DNA of 5,513 nucleotides. It comes from Gemmatimonadota bacterium. GTDB taxonomy: Bacteria; Gemmatimonadota; Gemmatimonadetes; Longimicrobiales; Gaopeijiaceae. The stretch spans positions 1 to 5,513 of the forward strand of contig RFGQ01000689.1 in NCBI GenBank assembly GCA_003695865.1, in the 5' to 3' direction. Both the position numbers and the translations under genes were made by a program. Below, piece by piece: positions 1 to 5,513 of this stretch (its first letter is position 1; each line of letters begins with the position of its first letter). The notes under the pieces are model-generated. The model saw nothing but the letters and a program-made list of their open reading frames with translations. It ran no database searches and was not told the origin of the DNA.

Positions 1-1381
1 CGAGGAGCTGGTCGGTGAGCGAAGCCGCACGCGTTCCGGCGCGTCGGATCTCTTCGAGCGAGTCGCCGGCCGGGCCGTCGCCCACCAGTCCGAGCGCCAG
101 CTCGACGTTGCCGTTGATGACGGTGATGAGGTTGTTGAAGTCGTGGGCGATGCCCCCGGCCAGGCGCCCCAGCGACTCGATGCGCTGAGCCGTTTCGAGC
201 TGCATCTCCAGACGGTCGCGCTCGGCTGCGCTCTCTTCGAGGGCGGCTTCCGCACGCCGCAGCGCGGTCACGTCCCAGGCCGCGATCAGGTTCACCGGTT
301 CGCCCTGGTAGCGGATCACGCGCACGGGCACCACGTACAGGCTGACGTACTCGCCCGATGCGTGCCGCAGCCGGATTTCGCGCCCCTCGCTGTCGTCGTC
401 GGCATGCATCTCGCGGATGCGCGGACCCAGGCTCTCGCGCTCGTCCGGGTGGAGCAGATCGTCGAGACGCTCGCCCACGAGGGTCTCACCCGCGCCGTAG
501 CCCAGGTAGCGGGCGGCGGTCGTGTTCATGTAGAGCACCTCGCCGGCCCGGTTGAGCACGACGCCTACGGGAATGCGCTCGAGAATCTCGAGCGTTTCCT
601 CGTGAGCACGCTCGAGCGCGCGTTCCGTGAGCTTGTGCTCGGTCACGTCCGCGGCGACGCCCGCCACGCGAATCACCCGCCCCTCCGGATCGCGCACCGG
701 GAACGTCTTGGCGCGGATCCAACGGAGGGTGCCGTCGGGGCGCAGGATGCGGAACTCGGCGCGCCAGGCTCCGTCGTCCGCTTCGGCCATCCGCGCGCGC
801 ACGGCCTCGGCGTCTTCGGGGTGGATGGCATCGGTCCAGGCGAGGGGCGCGGCGACGAGGGGTTGGCGCGGCCGGCCCCAGACCTTTTCGTAGGCAGGGC
901 TCACGTAGAAGAGCCGCTCCCAACCGGGGTCGGTGAGGAAGAAGACCTCGTCGATGTGTTCGGCGAGCTGGCGCAGCCGCAGTTCGGCCGAGGCCAGGCG
1001 CCGGGACTGGCGCCGCCGTGTGGTGACGTCGGACTGCACCACGATGGCGCCGCCGTTGCCGCCCAGCCCGTCGACGCGGGTGTGCAGCCAACGCTCCTCG
1101 GGTCCGCTGCCGACCGGGTGCTCCAGCTCGAAGTGGGGTGCGCGCCCCTCGAGCACGTCGGCCACGCCCTCGGCCATGTGGCGCCCCGCTTCGCTCCCGG
1201 CGGCACCGAGCAGCGTCACGAAGTCCCGTCCCTCGCGGTAGGCGCCGCCGCCGAGCTGTGCCGGGTCGTCGGGAGCCGTCCGCCAGGCGGCGTTCACGTA
1301 GACCAGCGTCCCACGCGAGTCGAGGATCGCCACCCGCTGGGGCAGCGCTTCGAGCGCGGCGCGATGGACGTCTGGCGTCAT
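1..1381 (-). CDS. PAS-domain sensor histidine kinase (three PAS domains, C-terminal part beyond window)
   Basis: This is the first 460 codons of a two-component sensor kinase. It would autophosphorylate on histidine and pass the phosphate to a response regulator not seen here. The frame starts at ATG (1381-1379) and stays open to the left edge. PAS 1 spans roughly residues 8-120 (VAILDSRGTLVYVNAAW). PAS 2, of the PAS_3 type, spans 138-250 (LFYVSPAYEKVWG, IHPED, then RPDGTLRWIRAKTFPV and VAADVTEHK). PAS 3 spans 262-375 (GVVLNRAGEVLYMN, LLHPDE, AAWDVTALRRAE). A short coiled-coil linker (about 376-402) leads into the HisKA H-box GGIAHDFNN, with phospho-acceptor His413. The DFNN form is typical of NtrB-like and hybrid kinases. 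No signal peptide or membrane segment is present, so it should be cytoplasmic and sense through PAS. The ATPase domain, and any receiver domain, lie outside the window. It starts 16 bp after udk and is probably cotranscribed with it. The ligand is unknown. Confidence 0.93.
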   Translation of the reverse strand, partial: MTPDVHRAALEALPQRVAILDSRGTLVYVNAAWRTAPDDPAQLGGGAYREGRDFVTLLGAAGSEAGRHMAEGVADVLEGRAPHFELEHPVGSGPEERWLHTRVDGLGGNGGAIVVQSDVTTRRRQSRRLASAELRLRQLAEHIDEVFFLTDPGWERLFYVSPAYEKVWGRPRQPLVAAPLAWTDAIHPEDAEAVRARMAEADDGAWRAEFRILRPDGTLRWIRAKTFPVRDPEGRVIRVAGVAADVTEHKLTERALERAHEETLEILERIPVGVVLNRAGEVLYMNTTAARYLGYGAGETLVGERLDDLLHPDERESLGPRIREMHADDDSEGREIRLRHASGEYVSLYVVPVRVIRYQGEPVNLIAAWDVTALRRAEAALEESAAERDRLEMQLETAQRIESLGRLAGGIAHDFNNLITVINGNVELALGLVGDGPAGDSLEEIRRAGTRAASLTDQLL

Positions 1382-1384
1382 CCC

Positions 1385-1390
1385 CCCCTC
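1385..1390 (-). promoter_or_regulatory. Ribosome binding site of the PAS histidine kinase
   Basis: On the minus strand the 16-bp gap after the udk stop ends in GAGGGGGGG directly before ATG. The GAGG part sits five bases from the start codon, a usable Shine-Dalgarno position, and supports choosing the ATG at 1381. The run of seven G abutting the start codon is unusual. A length change there would alter only the spacing, not the reading frame. Confidence 0.55.
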
Positions 1391-1397
1391 GACGGGA

Positions 1398-2018
1398 TCA
1401 GGCGGTGAGCAGTTCGCGGAGTGTGGCCACGAGCATATCGACGGCCACCCGGTTGTGTCCACCGACGGGCACGATGATGTCGGCGTAGCGCTTGCTGGGC
1501 TCGACGAACTCCAGGTGCATGGGCCGGACCGTCGTCGTGTACTGGCGGATCACCGACTCGAGCGTCCGTCCCCGCTCCATCAGATCGCGTTCGAGTCGGC
1601 GGATGAAGCGGATGTCGGGGTCGGCGTCCACGTAGACCTTCATGTCGAGCATGCGACGGAGGTCCGGGTCGGCGAGCACCAGGATGCCGTCGACGATCAC
1701 CACGCGTGTCGGCTCGACCCGGCGGACCTCGCCGGTGCGCGTGTGCGTCGTGAAGTCGTACACGGGGACGTCGACCGGTCGACCGTCGGCCAACTCCTGC
1801 AGGTGTCGTACCAGCAGGTCGGTCTCGAGCGCGTCGGGGTGGTCGAAGTTGATCTTCTCGCGGTCTTCGACCGAGAGGTTCGAGAAGTCCCGATAGTAGG
1901 CGTCGTGGTGAATGAGGGCGACCGACTCGGGCGCGACGCTCTGCACGAGCTCGGTGACGACCGTGGTCTTGCCGGAGCCGCTGCCCCCGGCCACGCCGAT
2001 CAGGTAGGGCTGCTTCAC
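1398..2018 (-). CDS. udk: Uridine kinase (uridine/cytidine monophosphokinase)
   Basis: This enzyme phosphorylates uridine (and usually cytidine) to the monophosphate using ATP or GTP, in cytoplasmic pyrimidine salvage. The 206 residues match the usual bacterial length (about 205-215). The P-loop GGSGSGKTT is at residues 11-19. HHDAYYRD (37-44) carries Asp39, the position of the catalytic Asp in the family's DxYY motif. NFDHPDA (57-63) and VYDFTTHTR (86-94) line the nucleoside site. RFIRRLERDLMERGR (137-151) is the lid region, followed by PMHLEFVEPSKRYADIIVP (166-184). The family usually has Glu in 'VEGIL'; here it is Asp110 (VIVDGILVL), a conservative change. The start is GTG at 2018, which places Met1 nine residues before the P-loop and overlaps the upstream repressor stop as GTGA. 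No separate ribosome site is visible, so translation is probably coupled to the repressor. An in-frame extension further upstream reads as arginine-rich shadow of the repressor gene and was not used. Confidence 0.96.
   Translation of the reverse strand: MKQPYLIGVAGGSGSGKTTVVTELVQSVAPESVALIHHDAYYRDFSNLSVEDREKINFDHPDALETDLLVRHLQELADGRPVDVPVYDFTTHTRTGEVRRVEPTRVVIVDGILVLADPDLRRMLDMKVYVDADPDIRFIRRLERDLMERGRTLESVIRQYTTTVRPMHLEFVEPSKRYADIIVPVGGHNRVAVDMLVATLRELLTA
2015..2018 (-). promoter_or_regulatory. GTGA stop/start overlap (translational coupling, repressor to udk)
   Basis: Reading on the minus strand, bases 2018-2015 are GTGA: GTG is the udk start and TGA the stop of the DtxR-family gene. Four-base overlaps of this kind normally mark operon partners translated by the same or re-initiating ribosomes. 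The bases just upstream (rich in ACG and GTC) contain no convincing Shine-Dalgarno sequence, which fits coupling. Confidence 0.75.
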
Positions 2019-2707
2019 GCGTCGACGTCGCGTACGTAGATGCGCCGCGCGAGCGCGGAGCGCACCCGCTCGCGGCTGGCCGCACCCGGTTCGCCGCCGA
2101 TGTCGACGGTGACGCCGCCGTCGGGGCCGGTGACGTCCACCACGGTCACGGTCGTGCCGGGCACGAGCCCTACCGCCTCGAGGTGGCGAAGCTCCGCCGC
2201 GTCCTCGTCGCGCACCGCGCGGATTTCGACCCGCTCGCCCGCCGCGGCCTCGGCGAGCGTGCCCAGCGCGAGCGGCTCGATTTCGCCGGCCCGGGTGGGG
2301 ATGGGCGCACCGTGCGGATCGTGGCTCGGGTCTTCGAGGTGGGCGGCCATGCGATCGATGAGGTCGTCGGAGGCTGCGTGTTCCAGTCGCTCGGCCTCGG
2401 CGTGCACGTCGTCCCACGTGTAGCCGAGCCGCTCGACCAGGTACGTCTCGAGGATGCGGTGGCGCCGGATGACCCGCAGCGCCTGGGTACGTCCCGACGG
2501 CGTGAGCCGCACCCCCCGGTAGGGCGCGTGCTCGACCCAGCCGTCTTCGGCGAGGCGCTTGACCATGCCGGTGACGGACGCCGGCTGCACACCGAGGTGG
2601 TCGGCCAGCGCGCTGGTCGAGGCGGGGTCACCCCCTTCGGTCAGCGCGTAGACCGCCTTGAGGTAGTCCTCGACGGACCGTGAGAGCGTGTGCTCGTCTG
2701 GCTTCAT
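2015..2707 (-). CDS. DtxR/MntR-family metal-dependent transcriptional repressor with FeoA-like C-terminal domain
   Basis: This is a 230-residue regulator of the family that binds DNA when loaded with Fe(II) or Mn(II) and usually represses metal uptake genes. The winged helix-turn-helix lies at about residues 10-72 (SVEDYLKAVYAL, then SALADHLGVQPASVTGMVKRL, with the wing YRGVRLTPSG). The dimerisation and metal-binding domain is at about 73-140, with candidate ligands His83, Glu87, His102, Glu106, Glu109 and His110, followed by the DtxR-like HGAPIP (132-137). Residues about 145-226 form a FeoA/SH3-like domain (LEAVGLVPGTTVTVV). The length agrees with three-domain DtxR/IdeR proteins and exceeds two-domain MntR (about 140). 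Glu106 replaces the Cys of DtxR (Cys102) and matches MntR Glu99. Asp14 matches MntR Asp8, but MntR Glu11 is Lys17 here. Mn(II) or Fe(II) specificity is therefore uncertain. The ATG at 2707 fits the family N-terminus; only a weak GGTGGG lies before it. The gene overlaps udk by four bases. Confidence 0.94.
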   Translation of the reverse strand: MKPDEHTLSRSVEDYLKAVYALTEGGDPASTSALADHLGVQPASVTGMVKRLAEDGWVEHAPYRGVRLTPSGRTQALRVIRRHRILETYLVERLGYTWDDVHAEAERLEHAASDDLIDRMAAHLEDPSHDPHGAPIPTRAGEIEPLALGTLAEAAAGERVEIRAVRDEDAAELRHLEAVGLVPGTTVTVVDVTGPDGGVTVDIGGEPGAASRERVRSALARRIYVRDVDA

Positions 2708-2729
2708 GAGCCCACCGGGTCGAACTCCG

Positions 2730-2762
2730 CGAGCGTGCGCGCCCGGGGCGCGCCCACGCTCG
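2730..2762. other. GC-rich intergenic hairpin between propeller gene and repressor (terminator-like or operator-like)
   Basis: The 66-bp gap contains an inverted repeat. GAGCGTG (2731-2737) pairs with CACGCTC (2755-2761), extended one pair outward by C2730-G2762. The inner arms CGCGCC (2738-2743) and GGCGCG (2747-2752) pair around a three-base loop, with a two-base bulge (2753-2754). It begins about a dozen bases after the stop of the propeller gene. No T-tract follows on the minus strand, so it is not a classic intrinsic terminator. It could attenuate transcription, stabilise the upstream mRNA 3' end, or be part of an operator for the repressor. It does not resemble known IdeR or MntR boxes, which are AT-richer. 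Confidence 0.5.
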
Positions 2763-2773
2763 GCTCGGGCCGA

Positions 2774-5461
2774 TCAGCGGACGCGCCCCGGGGTGCGCTC
2801 CTCCCAGCCGGCGACGACCTCGACCGTGGTCGTGTAGGTCTCGCCGCCTACTCTCAAGGTAACCTCGAAGGTGCCGGGGAGCACCGTTCGCAGGCTCTGG
2901 GGATCCTCTCCCAGACGCCGGGAACGGGGCCGGTCGCGGCTGAGGTCCCACTGCACGCTGCCGAGCCCCGCCTTCCCCGGACCGGTCAGTCGCTTCACCG
3001 TCTCGCCCGGCCGGCCGTCGTCGCCCATGCGGCGCACCGTGAGCGTCACCTCGTCGCCCGCGTCTTCGGCCAGGTAGTACCAGAGCGTGGCCCCATACGG
3101 CGGATTGGGAGCGGCAAACAGCGAGTTGCCGCGCGATCCGTACGTGCTCTGCATGGCGTACTGGCGCACGGGAAGCGGCCGGAAGAGGTGGGCGGGCCGC
3201 GCGAGCACGTCTGCGCTCATCTGCTGGAGTGGCGCGATGTCGAGCACGTAGGCGCCGCGCCCGTACGTGCCCACGACCAGCTCGCTCCGCCGCCAGACGG
3301 GATCCATGTCCTTCACCGGAACCGTCGGCAGCCCGTTGTCGAGGCGCGTCCACGCTCCGCCCCCGTCGAGCGAGACCCACACACCGTTCTCGTTGCCCAC
3401 GAAGAGCAGGTTCGGATTCACCCGGTCCTCGCGGATGACGTAGCTGCCCTTGTCTTCGGGCAGGTTGGCGCTGATGTCGGTCCAGGTCTCCCCGCCGTCC
3501 GTCGTGCGGAACACGTAAGGACGGTAGTCATCCCTACGATGGCAGTCGTAGGCGACGTACGCGGTGGCGGTGTCGTGGTGCGAGGGCTCGATCTCGCCCA
3601 CCCAGCAGCGCTGGGGCGGCACCTGGGGGATGTTGGCGGTGACGTTGTGCCAGGTCTCGCCCCCGTCCCGCGACGTCCAGATGAGCCCGTCGTTGGAGCC
3701 CGTCCACAGAATCGACGCGCTGAGCGTCGACTCCGCCACGGAGTGCAGCGAGCGGTAGGAGGTGTGGCCCGAGTCCGGCTCGGGGGCGAAACGGTTCCCC
3801 CGGGTCATGTCGGGGCCCAGGATCGTCCAGTCCTCGCCCCGGTCGGTGAGCTTGAACAGGTGGTTGCCCCCCAGGTAGAGCACCGTGGGGTCGTGGTGCG
3901 AGAGGACGAAGGGCGTGTTCCAGTCCCAGCGGAACGGGTAACCGCTCTCGGCTCCGGCGTCTTCGGCCAGCGGCTGCAGTCGCTTCACCTCACGCGTTTC
4001 GGTGTTCAGGCGCACGACGTTGCCGTACTGGGACGCGTGATAGCGCACGCGCGGATCGTCGGCCGAGATCTGCGAGTGGAAGCCGTCACCGCCCCACACC
4101 GAATACCAGTCCGCTTCGGTGATGCCGATCCGCTCTCGGGTGCGCGAAGGCCCGCACCAGGTGCCGTTGTCCTGGTGCCCCGCACAGACGTGATACGGCA
4201 CCTTGGTCGTGTCGACATCCACTTCGTACATCTGGCTGGCCGGGATGCGCTGATGATCCCAGGTGCGGCCGCCGTCCCACGAGATGTAGACGCCCCCGTC
4301 GTTGCCGAGCACGAGGTGATCGGTGTCGTCGGGATCGATCCACAGGGCGTGATGGTCGACGTGGACGCCGCGCCAGCGCTGCGGCTCGAACGTGGTGCCG
4401 CCGTCGTCGGAGCGCGCCATGAAGGTGGCGCCGGCCCAGACGCGATCGGGGTTCTGCGGGTCGACCCAGAGCTCGTTGTAGTAGTAGTCGGGCACGGCCG
4501 AGATGTCGTGCACGCGGCGCCAGGTCTCACCGCGGTCGTCGCTGCGGAACACGCCGCCGTGTGTCGAGATCGAGGCGTCCCAGGTGGAGCGCGATACCTG
4601 GATCACGGCGTAGACGGTCTCCGGCCGGCTGCGCGAGATCGAGAGCCCGATGCGTCCCATGTGCGACGCGGGGAGACCCCGCTCCCCGTCGGTGAGGCGC
4701 GTCCAGGTGTCGCCTCCGTCCATGGAGCGGTAGATGCCGCTGCCCGCGCCTGCGCCCTCCATGCGGCCGCCCCCCCAGCGCAGGCGGTGCCACGCCGCCG
4801 CGTAGAGGATGTCGGGGTTCTCGGGATCCATCTTGAGGTCCACGAAGCCCGTGGTGTCGTCCACGAACAGGATCTGTTCCCAGGTCTCGCCGCCGTCGCG
4901 CGTGCGGTAGACGCCGCGCTCGGGGTTGGGGCCCCACAGGTGGCCGAGCGCGGCGACGTAGACGAGGCCGGGGTCCTCGGGGTGGACGACGATGCGGCCG
5001 GTCTCGCGGGTCTCGGTGAGCCCCATATGGCGCCAGGTGCGCCCGCCGTCGGTCGAGCGATAGACGCCGTCGCCCCACTGGTTGGAGCGCAGCGAGTTGC
5101 GTTCGCCGGTGCCCACCCAGACGATGTTCGGGTCGGAGGGCGCCACGGCCAGCGCGCCCACCGTGGAAGTCCCCTGGTCGTCGAAGATGGGCTCCCAGGT
5201 CGTGCCCAGGTTCGTGGTCTTCCACACGCCCGACGACGCGAAGCCCGCGTAGATCGTCTTGCGTCCGGGCGTGTCGGGCACGGCCAGATCGGTGACGCGA
5301 CCCGACGGGTTGACCGGGCCGATGAGACGGAACTCGAGGGCCGAAAGGTCGGGCACGGACTGCTGGGCGGCGAGGGGGCCGGCGGCCGCCGCGGCGAGCA
5401 CGGCGGCGGTCACGGCGAGCGGGGCGGTCGCCCGGGGGGCCGGAGCGGCGGATGAGCGCAC
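2774..5461 (-). CDS. Exported Asp-box (BNR) repeat propeller protein, sortilin/VPS10-like; 'glycosyl hydrolase' family of unknown substrate
   Basis: This is an 895-residue secreted or periplasmic protein. Residues 1-32 look like a signal peptide: a short Arg-containing start, an Ala/Leu/Val core at about 13-31, and probable cleavage LAA/QQ. The mature part opens with FRLIGPVNPSGRV (44-56), close to the FRxIGP..xGR opening common in these proteins. Eleven Asp-box motifs (S/T-x-D-x-G-x-T-W type) follow, ending in GTYGRGAYVLD (731-741), a typical close of the propeller. QDNGTWCG (430-437) and GGDGFHSQ (457-464) are also characteristic of this group. Residues about 750-884 look like a beta-sandwich (FlgD/FN3-like) with PNPPYGATLWYYL and LPGTFEVTLRVGGETY. 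There are four cysteines (426, 436, 619, 640), possibly two disulfides. The protein stops soon after the sandwich, whereas I recall many relatives being longer. A sialidase or other hydrolase activity cannot be claimed: Asp-boxes are structural. Binding or peptidase-associated roles are equally possible. The start is GTG at 5461, behind AGGAG. Confidence 0.92.
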   Translation of the reverse strand: MRSSAAPAPRATAPLAVTAAVLAAAAAGPLAAQQSVPDLSALEFRLIGPVNPSGRVTDLAVPDTPGRKTIYAGFASSGVWKTTNLGTTWEPIFDDQGTSTVGALAVAPSDPNIVWVGTGERNSLRSNQWGDGVYRSTDGGRTWRHMGLTETRETGRIVVHPEDPGLVYVAALGHLWGPNPERGVYRTRDGGETWEQILFVDDTTGFVDLKMDPENPDILYAAAWHRLRWGGGRMEGAGAGSGIYRSMDGGDTWTRLTDGERGLPASHMGRIGLSISRSRPETVYAVIQVSRSTWDASISTHGGVFRSDDRGETWRRVHDISAVPDYYYNELWVDPQNPDRVWAGATFMARSDDGGTTFEPQRWRGVHVDHHALWIDPDDTDHLVLGNDGGVYISWDGGRTWDHQRIPASQMYEVDVDTTKVPYHVCAGHQDNGTWCGPSRTRERIGITEADWYSVWGGDGFHSQISADDPRVRYHASQYGNVVRLNTETREVKRLQPLAEDAGAESGYPFRWDWNTPFVLSHHDPTVLYLGGNHLFKLTDRGEDWTILGPDMTRGNRFAPEPDSGHTSYRSLHSVAESTLSASILWTGSNDGLIWTSRDGGETWHNVTANIPQVPPQRCWVGEIEPSHHDTATAYVAYDCHRRDDYRPYVFRTTDGGETWTDISANLPEDKGSYVIREDRVNPNLLFVGNENGVWVSLDGGGAWTRLDNGLPTVPVKDMDPVWRRSELVVGTYGRGAYVLDIAPLQQMSADVLARPAHLFRPLPVRQYAMQSTYGSRGNSLFAAPNPPYGATLWYYLAEDAGDEVTLTVRRMGDDGRPGETVKRLTGPGKAGLGSVQWDLSRDRPRSRRLGEDPQSLRTVLPGTFEVTLRVGGETYTTTVEVVAGWEERTPGRVR
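3350..5218 (-). repeat. Eleven Asp-box (BNR) coding repeats inside the propeller gene
   Basis: The motifs, by residue, are TTNLGTTW 82, STDGGRTW 136, TRDGGETW 187, SMDGGDTW 246, SDDRGETW 307, SDDGGTTF 351, SWDGGRTW 394, LTDRGEDW 538, SRDGGETW 597, TTDGGETW 653 and SLDGGGAW 697. Spacing is 43-61 residues within two groups (seven, then four), with 144 residues between the seventh and eighth. In the plus-strand DNA the boxes show as the recurring degenerate word CCAGGTCTCGCCGCCGTC (for example near 3481, 3651 and 4880). This reflects the protein motif, not a mobile or regulatory repeat. Box 1 lacks the Asp (Asn84), and box 6 ends in Phe instead of Trp. Confidence 0.9.
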
Positions 5462-5467
5462 GGGAGT

Positions 5468-5472
5468 CTCCT
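5468..5472 (-). promoter_or_regulatory. Shine-Dalgarno site of the propeller gene
   Basis: Minus-strand AGGAG lies six bases before the GTG start at 5461, an optimal spacing. This decides the start in favour of GTG and places the signal peptide at the very N-terminus. The remaining sequence up to the window edge (5473-5513) contains a short ATCGATCG palindrome but no recognisable -35/-10 pair. The promoter, if this is the first gene of its transcript, probably lies beyond the window. Confidence 0.8.
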
Positions 5473-5513
5473 GTGTCGGTCGATCGATGTGCCCGCCGCC
5501 GGCGACCGGGGGC

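Noticed and set aside
44..895. Sialidase active site in the propeller protein, suggested by FRLIGP near the N-terminus and the BNR repeats (numbers are residues of the propeller protein)
   Set aside because: FRLIGP only loosely resembles the sialidase FRIP motif and instead fits the FRxIGP opening of this exported family. No arginine triad arrangement can be identified from the sequence alone.
143..1408. Plus-strand open frame of 421 codons opposite the histidine kinase
   Set aside because: It has the same codon-register mirror relation as above. The minus-strand frame has clear PAS and HisKA motifs, and the plus-strand protein has none.
1455..2039. Plus-strand open frame opposite udk
   Set aside because: It is a mirror of the udk codons. 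The uridine kinase motifs on the minus strand are unambiguous.
2019..2417. N-terminal extension of uridine kinase upstream to 2417
   Set aside because: The added residues are Arg/Gly-rich out-of-frame reading of the repressor gene. The GTG at 2018 gives the normal family length and a GTGA coupling overlap.
2183..2683. Plus-strand open frame opposite the DtxR-family gene
   Set aside because: It is a codon-register mirror of the repressor and shows no domain.
3475..5060. Recurring CCAGGTCTCGCCGCCGTC-like words as possible DNA repeats or binding sites
   Set aside because: Each coincides with an Asp-box in the same codon phase, so they reflect protein motif repetition rather than a separate DNA element.
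2690..5455. Plus-strand open frame of 921 codons covering the whole propeller gene
   Set aside because: It is in exact codon register opposite the real gene, so its stops can arise only where the sense gene uses TTA, CTA or TCA, codons that are rare in this GC-rich DNA. It ends precisely opposite the sense TCA codon for Ser3. Its protein is an Arg/Val/His-rich, repetitive shadow of the Asp-box code with no recognisable domain.
5473..5513. Promoter or operator near the ATCGATCG palindrome upstream of the propeller gene
   Set aside because: The palindrome is short and could be chance. No -35/-10 pair is recognisable and the upstream region is cut by the window edge.

Overview
The window is GC-rich chromosomal DNA. 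All four real genes lie on the minus strand and fill nearly all of it. The composition, the GTG starts, a secreted Asp-box (BNR) propeller protein whose signal peptide ends in 'AAQQ', and a GGIAHDFNN-type histidine kinase together suggest a Gemmatimonadota-like bacterium. Acidobacteriota or Rhodothermota-like lineages remain possible. This placement is inferred from style, not from a marker gene.

In transcription order (right to left) the layout is as follows. (1) 5461-2774: an 895-residue exported protein with eleven Asp-box repeats (sortilin/VPS10-like propeller, 'BNR-repeat glycosyl hydrolase' in automatic annotation), started at GTG behind a good AGGAG site. (2) A 66-bp gap holding a strong GC-rich hairpin. 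(3) 2707-2015: a full-length DtxR/MntR-family metal-dependent repressor with a C-terminal FeoA/SH3-like domain. (4) 2018-1398: uridine kinase (udk), whose GTG start overlaps the repressor stop by four bases (GTGA). (5) 1381 to the left edge: a three-PAS cytoplasmic histidine kinase that begins 16 bp after udk and is cut by the window edge just after its phospho-acceptor H-box.

The last three genes are packed tightly enough to be one transcript, so a metal-sensing repressor, a pyrimidine-salvage kinase and a sensor kinase are probably co-expressed. No obvious pathway joins them, and the grouping may simply be economical packing. The exported propeller protein may or may not belong to the same transcript, because the hairpin separates it from the repressor.

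No tRNA, rRNA, CRISPR array, insertion sequence, attachment site or phage gene was seen. No previously undescribed system is evident. The points most worth a second look are the mixed metal-ligand set of the repressor, the translationally coupled repressor-udk pair, the intergenic hairpin, and the layout of the propeller protein (an unmarked middle section, four cysteines, a short C-terminus). The long plus-strand reading frames are codon-register mirror images of the real genes.
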